In this document: positions 8,376 to 16,008 of the stretch, in pieces
Numbering within the stretch: the stretch's first letter is position 1
Layout of the letters: every line of letters starts with the position of its first letter
Made by a program: the position numbers and the translations under genes
The notes under the pieces: model-generated
Told to the model about the DNA's origin: nothing
Databases searched by the model: none
The model's input: only the letters and a program-made list of their open reading frames with translations
Source: JANXYW01 sp031400455
Lineage (GTDB): Bacteria > Chloroflexota > Dehalococcoidia > DSTF01 > JACRBR01
Length of the DNA stretch: 64,000 nucleotides
Direction: 5' to 3'
Assembly: GCA_031400455.1 (NCBI GenBank)
Contig: JANNPX010000005.1
Coordinates: forward strand, 26,451 to 90,450

Positions 8376-8591
8376 ATGGCTAACGGCGAGATTAAGCGGC
8401 TTGTGCGCGACCGCGGCTTCGGATTCATTCGGCCGGAAGGCGCATCCGAGGACATTTTCTTCCACGGCTCTGCTCTGCAGGGCGGTATCTTCGACCAGTT
8501 GAACGAGGGCCAGACAGTCGAGTTCGACACCGAGGCAGACCCGCGCGACCCGAAGCGCAGCCGCGCCATCAACGTGCGCGTCACCGGCTGA
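8376..8591 (+). CDS. Cold-shock protein (CspA family)
   Basis: A 71-residue single OB-fold RNA chaperone. Both nucleic-acid-binding motifs are present: RNP1 GFGFIRPEG (residues 14-22) and RNP2 DIFFHGSAL (25-33). AGGAAGGAA precedes ATG 8376. The N-terminus lacks the usual KWFN sequence and instead reads GEIKRLVRDRG, as in a divergent subgroup of Csp proteins. A strong intrinsic terminator follows 26 bp downstream, so the gene is probably monocistronic. Confidence 0.93.
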   Translation: MANGEIKRLVRDRGFGFIRPEGASEDIFFHGSALQGGIFDQLNEGQTVEFDTEADPRDPKRSRAINVRVTG

Positions 8592-8617
8592 GCCGAACCA
8601 ATAACGGAGCGTCGACG

Positions 8618-8647
8618 AAGGCCCGGGGCAATTGCTCCGGGCCTTTG
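8618..8647 (+). terminator. Intrinsic terminator after the cold-shock gene
   Basis: A GC-rich hairpin, AAGGCCCGG...TCCGGGCCTT, has a short loop around GGCAATTGC and ends in a short T run. Confidence 0.75.
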
Positions 8648-8676
8648 CGCCTCCCCGAGAATTGAGATCGAACACC

Positions 8677-9795
8677 ATGGAACACTCGCAAGAGAAACAC
8701 GAGACGGAGCGCCAGGCGCAGGGTGTGGAGCCGCTCGAGCCCACGAGCGTCCGCACAAGCCCGACGCGCCAGCGCATCCGCCGCCGGGCCGGATCCGGCG
8801 ACGCAACGATCGACGCCAGGATCGCGGACCTGATGGCCGGCATTGAGGTCGAGAACGCGGATCTGCTGCAGGACACGCTCGAGACGGCGTTCCGCATCGC
8901 GCGCACCGCCAACCGTGGCGAAGTGAAGCTCGTACGGCGCTCGCTGCACGAGCTCGGGCGAGCGTTCCGCGTCTTCGCCCCATATCGCGGCGTGCGCAAG
9001 GTCAGCGTCTTCGGCTCGGCCCGTACGGCGCAGGAAGATGGTGAGTACGCCATCGCGCGCGACTTCGCCTACGAGATCGCGTCGCGCGGATGGATGGTGA
9101 TCACCGGTGCCGGACCGGGCATTATGGCGGCCGGGCACGAAGGCGCTGGCAAGCGCAACAGCTTTGGCGTCGGGATCAAGCTGCCAGTCGAGCAGGGCGC
9201 CAACAGTTTCATCAGCGGCGATCCCAAGCTGATCGACTTCAAGTACTTCTTCACGCGCAAGATCACCTTCATGAAAGAGTCGGACGCCTTCGTGCTCCTG
9301 CCCGGCGGCTACGGAACGATGGATGAAGGCTTCGAGCTGCTCACGCTGATGCAGACCGGCAAGACGGCCATCCGTCCCGTCGTGCTGTTGGAGCCGGCGG
9401 GCGGTGACTACTGGCAACACTGGATGGACTTCGTGAAGGCGCAGCTCGTTGACCGAAAGCTCGCCTCGCCTGAAGACCTGTCGTTGTTCGAGTGCGCGAA
9501 CAACATCCCGGACGCGGTAGCCATCATCGAGCGCTTCTACGCGAACTACGACTCGGCGCGCTACGTCGGTGAGCGCCTCGTGATCCGCATGCAGCGCGCT
9601 CCATCGCAGGACCAACTCGTCACGCTGAATAATCAGTTCCGTGATGTCGTCGCCGCCGGCCGCATCGAACTCGTTGCCATTAGCTCAGCCGAGGCGCGCG
9701 ACGGCGACGGCATCGACCTCGCCCGCATCGCTTTCCGCCCGATCCACAACTTCGGCCGCATTCGGCAGCTGATCGACGCGCTGAACACGATCTAA
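8677..9795 (+). CDS. LOG family (TIGR00730-like) nucleoside-5'-monophosphate phosphoribohydrolase-like protein
   Basis: A 372-residue protein with a Rossmann-like LOG core at about residues 95-290. Diagnostic motifs are GAGPGIMAAGHEGA and PGGYGTMDE, the PGGxGTxxE active-site motif. LOG enzymes hydrolyse the N-glycosidic bond of AMP-type nucleotides, including cytokinin ribotides. The protein is longer than simple LOG proteins (about 190 aa), with a charged N-terminal tail rich in Arg, Glu and Gln and a C-terminal extension of about 90 residues. ATG 8677 is preferred because an in-frame ATG upstream (8632) lies in the terminator. Its substrate is uncertain. Confidence 0.85.
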   Translation: MEHSQEKHETERQAQGVEPLEPTSVRTSPTRQRIRRRAGSGDATIDARIADLMAGIEVENADLLQDTLETAFRIARTANRGEVKLVRRSLHELGRAFRVFAPYRGVRKVSVFGSARTAQEDGEYAIARDFAYEIASRGWMVITGAGPGIMAAGHEGAGKRNSFGVGIKLPVEQGANSFISGDPKLIDFKYFFTRKITFMKESDAFVLLPGGYGTMDEGFELLTLMQTGKTAIRPVVLLEPAGGDYWQHWMDFVKAQLVDRKLASPEDLSLFECANNIPDAVAIIERFYANYDSARYVGERLVIRMQRAPSQDQLVTLNNQFRDVVAAGRIELVAISSAEARDGDGIDLARIAFRPIHNFGRIRQLIDALNTI

Positions 9796-9838
9796 TCCTC
9801 GCCGCCTTGACGGTTGTATGCTGCGTGGGAGGTGCGCC

Positions 9839-10876
9839 ATGGATACAAGCACGCCGTTGGACGATGTACTCGACCGTTTTGCTACTACGGGGCCGGAGTT
9901 TGGCCCCGGGCTTTCGAACCATGGCCCTATGGTGGCGGAAGCGCTCGTGACGCTCGGCCGCTCCGACGCCATTGCGTCGTGGTCAGACTGGTACGCCGGC
10001 GTTCTGGTGGAACACCCTGAAGCCCGTAACAGGATCGATGGGTCGAACTGGCGCGAAGCGCTCGGCGACATCAAGCGCGCCGGTGACTGGATCTCCTTCT
10101 TCGAACGCGAACTGAGCGAGCGAGCATGGCGCGAAGTGCTTGAGACGTGGGTCGCGCAACTCGGGCCGGGCATCATGGCCGGCGCGACGCACGGCATCCT
10201 GCGCACCGCCCACGCCGTCCGCACGTTGGATGACGGCGAGAACGCGCCTCGCCTCCACGAACTAGCTGAGGGCCTTGGCTATTGGGCCGCACGCTACCAG
10301 GAGTTGCCTGGCGTAGCCGGCGCGTCGGAGATGCTGCGCGTATCCGCCGCGTTGATGCGGGTGCCGCGCGTCGATCCATCCCGCCGCACCAGCGGCATGA
10401 TCTTCAACGCAGTCAAGGCGGTAGATGCGGCCGAGTTTGGACCAGTCATCAACTTCGTTGCGACCGACGGCGACGTTGGTGCCTATGTGTCCGATTTGAC
10501 GCGCACGTTCGTTCGCCACTACCTGGCCAACGCGCAGACGGCCTCGATCTCATTCATCCACTGCGTGACCGCGCCGAGCGCACTGCGCACGTTGGCGCCG
10601 CATCTGACCGACGCCACGCGCCAGGCCGCCATGCGCTACACGTGGCAGGCGTGCGCCTCGATCTACGCCGCGTACTCCAACGTCGTGCCAGATGAGCTGC
10701 CGGCGTTCGACGAGCGCGGCGAGTTTGACGCGGGTGATCTGATCGATCAGGCCGTCGCGGTCCGCGACGAGCACGCCATCAAGTTCACGGAGGCCTGCCT
10801 CAAGGAGCATCGCATCACCGGCGATCCGGCGTTCGTCGTGGCCGCTCAAGACGTGGTCGTACGTCTCCGTCGATAG
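9839..10876 (+). CDS. Questin-oxidase-like (DUF4243 family) protein
   Basis: A 345-residue soluble protein matching the questin oxidase-like pattern: LSNHGPMVAEALVTLGR near residues 25-42, then an LGPGIMAGATHGILRTAHAVR stretch near 100-122, and YWAARYQELPG near 140-151. The fungal founder, GedK, performs a Baeyer-Villiger-type ring opening in aromatic polyketide metabolism. Bacterial members are uncharacterised and no cofactor-binding motif is obvious. Many conserved His residues (NHGPM, THG, RTAH) may bind a metal or haem (inference). The start is ATG 9839, preceded by GGGAGG. Confidence 0.8.
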   Translation: MDTSTPLDDVLDRFATTGPEFGPGLSNHGPMVAEALVTLGRSDAIASWSDWYAGVLVEHPEARNRIDGSNWREALGDIKRAGDWISFFERELSERAWREVLETWVAQLGPGIMAGATHGILRTAHAVRTLDDGENAPRLHELAEGLGYWAARYQELPGVAGASEMLRVSAALMRVPRVDPSRRTSGMIFNAVKAVDAAEFGPVINFVATDGDVGAYVSDLTRTFVRHYLANAQTASISFIHCVTAPSALRTLAPHLTDATRQAAMRYTWQACASIYAAYSNVVPDELPAFDERGEFDAGDLIDQAVAVRDEHAIKFTEACLKEHRITGDPAFVVAAQDVVVRLRR

Positions 10877-10892
10877 TCCGTCGGCGCTGCTT

Positions 10893-10916
10893 GGCGGGCG
10901 TTGGCGCGCGCCCGCC
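10893..10916 (+). terminator. Candidate terminator hairpin after the questin-oxidase-like gene
   Basis: Perfect 8-bp arms GGCGGGCG and CGCCCGCC flank an 8-base loop, 17 bp after the stop codon. There is no strong T tract, so termination is only probable. Confidence 0.45.
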
Positions 10917-11067
10917 GGCATCCCTTGACGGGCCGCCGCTCCGCTAGACCTAGTGCACGTGGTTATGTACCTTACATCGGCCTCAGGTGCCGGTTTGCGC
11001 CTCGTGCTGAACGTCGCACCCTGACCCGATGTCGTTGAACGCGATTCTGCCCAAGGGAGGGACGAAG

Positions 11068-11862
11068 TTGCATATTGTTGTCCTCGTCAAGCAAGTACCC
11101 GACTGGGATATTCCCCCGTCGAGCTTCAAAGTGGACGAAGCCGCGAAGAAGGTCGTGCCGCCGCAGGGCGTGGCGCCCGTCACGAGCCAGTTCGACGCCA
11201 TCGCCGCGGAAGCCGCGATGCGGATCAAGGATGCCGACGCCACCACGAAGGTGACCATCATGAGCATGGGCGCCGCGACAGCCCGAGACGTCATCAAGCA
11301 GGGTCTCGCTATGGGTGGCGACGAAGGCGTGCTGCTCACCGACGATGCCTTCAACGATCTCGACAGCTATGGCGCGTCGGTCGTGCTGAGCGCCGCGATC
11401 AAGAAGCTCGGCGATGTCGATCTGGTCCTGACCGGACGGCAGGCGGTCGACTGGGACTCCGGCGTCACGCCCACACTGATCGCCGGCATGCTCGATGCGC
11501 CAGTCGTCACGTTCGCGAAGGCCGTCAGTGTCGCCTCCGGCAAGGTGACGGTCGAGCGCGTCCTGCCCGATGCGTTCGAGACGGTAGAAGCGTCGCTCCC
11601 GGCCGTCGTGAGCGTCAGCAACGAACTCGGCGAGCCGCGTTACCCGAAGCTTCCGCAGATCATGGCCGCGGGGAAGAAGCAGGTGACCACGTGGTCCGCC
11701 GGTGACATCGGCCTCGATGCCGGCGCTCTTGGACAGAAGCTCACGCTCGAGGCACTGTACGTGCCGGTCGTAGACACCAAAGTCGAGATCATGGAAGGCG
11801 AGACGCCTGAGGATCAGGCGATGGCGCTGGCGAAGCGCCTCATGGACGCCAAACTGATCTAG
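11068..11862 (+). CDS. etfB: Electron transfer flavoprotein, beta subunit
   Basis: A 264-residue EtfB that pairs with EtfA to carry electrons from acyl-CoA and related dehydrogenases to the quinone pool. It begins HIVVLVKQVPD, the usual EtfB N-terminus. AMP/FAD-binding segments include MGAATARDVIKQGLAMGGDEG and LTGRQAVDWDSG, and NELGEPRYP is the family signature region. The start TTG 11068 is chosen because AGGGAGGG lies 6 bases upstream and the residues upstream of it do not fit EtfB. It is followed by etfA after 66 bp, an operon. It fits the crotonase and 2-hydroxyacyl-CoA lyase nearby. Confidence 0.93.
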   Translation: MHIVVLVKQVPDWDIPPSSFKVDEAAKKVVPPQGVAPVTSQFDAIAAEAAMRIKDADATTKVTIMSMGAATARDVIKQGLAMGGDEGVLLTDDAFNDLDSYGASVVLSAAIKKLGDVDLVLTGRQAVDWDSGVTPTLIAGMLDAPVVTFAKAVSVASGKVTVERVLPDAFETVEASLPAVVSVSNELGEPRYPKLPQIMAAGKKQVTTWSAGDIGLDAGALGQKLTLEALYVPVVDTKVEIMEGETPEDQAMALAKRLMDAKLI

Positions 11863-11928
11863 ACGAGCTTCACGAAACGTAGCTGACGCCGGTCGCCGAG
11901 GCGGCCGCGAGAACGGAGAGCACGCAAC

Positions 11929-12891
11929 ATGGCAAACGGAGTACTGATTCTCGCTGAGTTGGTCGATGGCAAACTCGCGCCCGTGGTGGCGGAGTTGATC
12001 GGCGCGGCGCAGCGTCTTGGTGCAGGGCCGGTGTCCGCGATGGTGATCGGGTCGGGCGTCGACGCCGCAGCGGGAAGCATCGCCGGGGTCGAGAAGACGT
12101 ACGTCGTCGATGATGCATCGCTCGCGGAGTACACGACGGACGGCTTCACGCACGCGGCCGCCGCAGCGGTCGCCTTGGCGGATCCCGCGATCGTCCTGCT
12201 CGGCCAGACGAACACCGGCCGCGATCTGGCGCCGGCGCTCTCGTTCAAGCTCGGCACCGCCGTCGCGATGGACACGACATCGCTCGAGATGAAGGACGGC
12301 AAGCTGCACACGACGCGCCCGGCGTACGGCGGTAACGCGCGTGCCGTCAACGGCTTCGCGACGAGCCCGGCCGTCGTCACGGTGCGGCCGAAGTCGCAGG
12401 ACGCCGCGGACGGCGGAAGCGCGGGAGCGGTGGAGAAGGTCGCGTTCACGCCGACCGCCATCCGAACGAAGGTCATCGACCGCAAGGTTGCGACGTCCGA
12501 AGGCGTGCGACTCGAAGACGCGGAGGTCGTCATCAGTGGCGGCCGCGGTCTTGGCGGCCCGGAAGGCTTCGCCGACATCGAAGCACTCGCGAAAGAGCTG
12601 GGTGGCGCCGTCGGCGCCAGCCGCGCGGTCGCCGACCTCGGCTGGCGGCCAGTCGCCGAGCAGGTGGGCCTGACCGGCAAAGTCGTGAGCCCGACGCTCT
12701 ACATCGCCGTGGCGATCTCCGGTGCAAGCCAGCACATGGCCGGCTGCTCCGGTTCCAAGAACATCGTTGCCATCAACAAGGACCCGGACGCGAATATCTT
12801 CAAGGCCTCGCGTTTCGGCATCGTCGGCGACTTCAAGACCGTACTTCCCGCATTCCTCGCCGCCGTGAAGAAGGTGCGCGCAGAGGGATAG
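11929..12891 (+). CDS. etfA: Electron transfer flavoprotein, alpha subunit
   Basis: A 320-residue EtfA, the FAD-binding partner of EtfB. The C-terminal FAD domain is clear: ISGGRGLGGPEGFADIE, then GASRAVADLGWRP, followed by SGASQHMAGCSGSKNIVAINKDPDANIF, which contacts the flavin. It is a 1:1 heterodimer subunit in the cytoplasm that delivers electrons to ETF:quinone oxidoreductase or another acceptor. No ETF dehydrogenase or FixC gene is in the window. The transcript ends in the hairpin at 12918-12948. Confidence 0.94.
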   Translation: MANGVLILAELVDGKLAPVVAELIGAAQRLGAGPVSAMVIGSGVDAAAGSIAGVEKTYVVDDASLAEYTTDGFTHAAAAAVALADPAIVLLGQTNTGRDLAPALSFKLGTAVAMDTTSLEMKDGKLHTTRPAYGGNARAVNGFATSPAVVTVRPKSQDAADGGSAGAVEKVAFTPTAIRTKVIDRKVATSEGVRLEDAEVVISGGRGLGGPEGFADIEALAKELGGAVGASRAVADLGWRPVAEQVGLTGKVVSPTLYIAVAISGASQHMAGCSGSKNIVAINKDPDANIFKASRFGIVGDFKTVLPAFLAAVKKVRAEG

Positions 12892-12917
12892 CGTTCAGCA
12901 CTTTCGAAAATCAGTAA

Positions 12918-12948
12918 AGAAACGGCGGGCATGTTGCCCGCCGTTTCT
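12918..12948 (+). terminator. Intrinsic terminator after etfBA
   Basis: Long perfect stem AGAAACGGCGGGCA / TGCCCGCCGTTTCT with a minimal loop. The T-containing descending arm (GTTTCTCTGTCT) follows. Confidence 0.8.
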
Positions 12949-13006
12949 CTGTCTCCAACTTAGCGAGTGACTCCACGTCCGGAAGCTGATGGTGTACGTT
13001 TCTTCC

Positions 13007-13435
13007 ATGCAAATCGAGATCGAGGCCGCCGGGGAGATTGCCGAGCGCCAGGAGTTGCTGAACGGCACCGAAACCGTCTCGCTGGAAGGCGAGAGCGCGG
13101 ACGGTCGCTGGACCCTATCCGGGCTCGTGACGTGGAACATCGGACTCGTCTCGAACACCGGCGAAGGTGACATAACGCTGATCAGAGATGACGGTGCTGA
13201 GCTGTTCGGAACACTCGTCCGCGGAGATGTCTCCGAGATTGCCGCTGGTGACGCCGGGTCGGACGGCGGTCACGCCATGCGCCTCGAATACGAGATCGAC
13301 GGTGGGAGCGGCCTCTTCGAAGCGGCGACGGGTATCTGCACAGCCTTCGGCACGCTTGCCGCATTCAGCTTCCGCGGAACCTGGAGCGTCACGCTCGACG
13401 AGCGCGACCGGCGCGCTCCAAACAAAAGCTCGTAA
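13007..13435 (+). CDS. Hypothetical beta-barrel protein (allene-oxide-cyclase-barrel or DUF3224-like)
   Basis: A 142-residue protein without a signal peptide, rich in predicted beta strands. The second half, GEGDITLIRDDGAELFGTL ... DGGSGLFEAATG ... FSFRGTWSVTL, resembles the GxGxFxGATG strand-turn of AOC-like and DUF3224 barrels, which often bind small hydrophobic molecules. An alternative start GTG/ATG at 12989 adds six residues. It lies between the etf terminator and the cyclic-di-GMP gene and appears to be a single gene. The function is unknown; the fold assignment is tentative. Confidence 0.6.
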   Translation: MQIEIEAAGEIAERQELLNGTETVSLEGESADGRWTLSGLVTWNIGLVSNTGEGDITLIRDDGAELFGTLVRGDVSEIAAGDAGSDGGHAMRLEYEIDGGSGLFEAATGICTAFGTLAAFSFRGTWSVTLDERDRRAPNKSS

Positions 13436-13517
13436 CCGATAGGTCAACGCACCTGCGATTACGCGGCGGGAATGTCGAACATCCCCTACAAACAAACGCC
13501 GGGAGCAGAACAACCGT

Positions 13518-15956
13518 ATGGTCCGCTCGAACACCGAAACGCCCAAAGAACCGCCAGCTTCACGGAGCCGTGCGCCGCGCATCGTGGCGTCATTGGCCGC
13601 AATCGCGGTATTGCTCGCGGGCGAGGCTGCACTCGCCGTGTTCTCTCCGTCCCGCCACATCGGGGTTCTCGCCGAAGTGGCGCTGATAACCACAGTGATC
13701 GTAGGTGCGACCGCAGCCGTCTGGTATCTGGTTGTGATGTCGGCGAGGGCGGAGAGAACGCATCGGTCCCGCTTGCAGCAATTGGCGGACTACGATGAGT
13801 TGTCCGGCCTTCACAACTACCGCTACCTGCGTCGGGCGCTGCTCGCGGACCTCGAAGAGGCCGCGCGAAACGCGACGCCGTGCGCGGTGATCATGCTCGA
13901 TCTCAATGACTTCAAGGATGTGAACGATCACTTTGGTCACCTGGCCGGTGACGCGTTGATCGCAGCGATTGGGCGCGCGCTGCACGAGGTTGCCGATGGA
14001 CATGGGACGGTCGCGCGCTATGGTGGCGATGAATTCACCATCCTGTTGCCGGACACAGATCGGGAACGCGCCACCGCATTCGCGGCACGAGTAGCCCAGG
14101 CCATCATGACGGCGTCCGTCTCCGCCGTGCCGGAGAATCGAAACACAGCGGTGACTGCCTCGTACGGAGTCGCCGTCTTTCCGGAAGATGGAGCAGACGC
14201 CGAGTCGTTGATCGCCCGGGCGGACCGGGCGCTGTACGAGGCGAAGGCCAACACCAGCGAGATCCGGCTGCGGCGCGATGAACGGCATGCACAGGATGTC
14301 TTCTTTGCCATCGGCGAAGCCACGGGGATGTCGCTCGACCCGCAGGAGCTCATCAGGAATCTGGTGACGGGCGTTGGGAAATCGCTCAATCTCGAGTCAT
14401 GTACGATTTGGCTCGCCCAGGACAACGGCGAGATACACGTGTGGTCGTTCTACGTTGCCGATCATGAGCTGGCCGGGCGATTCTCAGCGGTGGAAGAGAT
14501 GCGAGCTCTCCGTACCGACGAACTCCACGAGCGCGGCCTGCTCGGCGAACGATCCGTGTACATCGACGACATCGCCGCTTCAGAAGCGCTCCCGGAGCCG
14601 TTTCGCGGGTTATTCGAGCCGGGCGTCTGGATGATGAGCGCGCCGTTGCCGGGGCCGAGGGCGGGCATGTTGCTGCTGACGGCCAGCCACCTGCGATCTT
14701 CGGCCCCGGCGAGCGGTGTCGTTGAGGCGCTGGCTCGTCTCGCCTCTTCGGCGCTACGGAACGCCGATACGTACGCCCGTGCCAGGGAGCAAGCCGAGCG
14801 GCTGGCTGGACTTGCAGGCATCGGCGGCATGCTGTTCGGTGAAGGTAGCTTCGCAGATCGGGCTGACGCCGTCGTGCGCAAAATCGTCGAAGTAACGGGC
14901 TTCGACAGCGTCACGCTGGACACGGCGGATCCGGTGGATGCCGATGCCATCCTCCGGAGCTTCGAGGGCCGTAGCAATCAGGGCGGCCCGGTCGGTGACG
15001 TGTCCACGCGGCCGACTCTCAGCGATCCCACCGTCGTGGAGTTCCTTCAGAAGATCCCTGACCCGATCATCATGTACGACCCGGTTAATGAGGTGGGGGA
15101 CGTCTACCGCCACGTGATCGTCGCCGGGGAGATCAAGATGTCGGTCGTGATGCCTGTTGTCTGGCAGGGCGAGCTGAAAGGCCTGTTCTACTTCGCCAGC
15201 TATACCGAACGCGGATTCCACGAAGACGATATTGCGCTCATGCAGACCCTCGCGGCACAGCTCGCGCCGTCGCTGCAGGTGGCGACACTGCACGCCGATC
15301 TCGAACGATCGTACGAGGATCTGAAGGACTCGCATCGCGATGCCATCCTGCGGCTGGCCTACGCAGCGGAGTCGCGCGATCCGTACACGGGCCGTCACCT
15401 GCAACGCATCGGTGCGCTGGCGGAGGAGATCGCGCGGCGCGTCGGGCTGGACGATGATGCGGTCGAGGCTGTGGGCTACGCAGCGATCGTCCACGATCTT
15501 GGCAAGCTACGCATCCCCGACGCCGTGCTGATGAAGCCCGGCGAACTCAGCCCCGATGACTGGGTCGCGATGATGAAGCACCCGGAGTACGGTGCAGACA
15601 TCCTCGGCAGCGGAGCCTTCTACGATCTTGCGCGCGAAGTGGCGCTGCACCACCACGAGCGCTGGGATGGCTCCGGCTACCCCTTCGGCCTGCAAGGCGA
15701 GGCGATACCGCTGGCGGCTCGAATCGTCATGGTGTCCGACATCTACGATGCATTGATCAGCGCCCGGCCATACAAGCCGGCGTGGCCCACGCTGAAGGCG
15801 ATCGCCGAACTGGAACACATGAGCGGTGTGAAGCTCTGTCCGTCGGCCGTGGCGGCGTTTGTTGACATGTGGCGCGACGGTACCGTCGCACGTATCGAGG
15901 AGGCCACGGAGGACGCCAGCTTCGAGTCGGACTTCCGCGAGCGCTGGGCCGCCTGA
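13518..15956 (+). CDS. Cyclic-di-GMP protein: TM-GGDEF-GAF-GAF-HD-GYP
   Basis: An 812-residue, probably membrane-bound signalling protein. It has two hydrophobic segments (about 22-45 and 52-75), a GGDEF diguanylate cyclase (about 90-250), two GAF-like sensor modules (about 260-420 and 425-600) and a C-terminal HD-GYP phosphodiesterase (about 610-790). The cyclase motif ARYGGDEF is intact. The RxxD inhibitory site that normally lies just before it is replaced (DGHG). The phosphodiesterase retains HDLGK, HHERWDGSGYP and the VSDIYDAL-RPYK region. Both synthesis and breakdown of c-di-GMP are therefore possible. The start ATG 13518 has a GGGAG 12 bases upstream. Confidence 0.92.
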   Translation: MVRSNTETPKEPPASRSRAPRIVASLAAIAVLLAGEAALAVFSPSRHIGVLAEVALITTVIVGATAAVWYLVVMSARAERTHRSRLQQLADYDELSGLHNYRYLRRALLADLEEAARNATPCAVIMLDLNDFKDVNDHFGHLAGDALIAAIGRALHEVADGHGTVARYGGDEFTILLPDTDRERATAFAARVAQAIMTASVSAVPENRNTAVTASYGVAVFPEDGADAESLIARADRALYEAKANTSEIRLRRDERHAQDVFFAIGEATGMSLDPQELIRNLVTGVGKSLNLESCTIWLAQDNGEIHVWSFYVADHELAGRFSAVEEMRALRTDELHERGLLGERSVYIDDIAASEALPEPFRGLFEPGVWMMSAPLPGPRAGMLLLTASHLRSSAPASGVVEALARLASSALRNADTYARAREQAERLAGLAGIGGMLFGEGSFADRADAVVRKIVEVTGFDSVTLDTADPVDADAILRSFEGRSNQGGPVGDVSTRPTLSDPTVVEFLQKIPDPIIMYDPVNEVGDVYRHVIVAGEIKMSVVMPVVWQGELKGLFYFASYTERGFHEDDIALMQTLAAQLAPSLQVATLHADLERSYEDLKDSHRDAILRLAYAAESRDPYTGRHLQRIGALAEEIARRVGLDDDAVEAVGYAAIVHDLGKLRIPDAVLMKPGELSPDDWVAMMKHPEYGADILGSGAFYDLAREVALHHHERWDGSGYPFGLQGEAIPLAARIVMVSDIYDALISARPYKPAWPTLKAIAELEHMSGVKLCPSAVAAFVDMWRDGTVARIEEATEDASFESDFRERWAA

Positions 15957-15974
15957 CCTCACCACGCCGCCAGT

Positions 15975-16003
15975 TTGCTGACCCGGCAGCCTCGCACGAC
16001 AAT
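15975..16003 (+). promoter_or_regulatory. Candidate leaderless promoter of ligD
   Basis: TTGCTG (15975-15980) and GACAAT (15998-16003) are separated by exactly 17 bases. The A of ATG 16009 is 6 bases after the -10, where transcription is expected to begin, so the mRNA would have no leader. There is no Shine-Dalgarno. Confidence 0.45.
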
Positions 16004-16008
16004 GCACT

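Noticed and set aside
10969..12735. Large minus-strand frames opposite etfBA
   Set aside because: They are complementary-strand artefacts of GC-rich coding sequence with no recognisable motifs.
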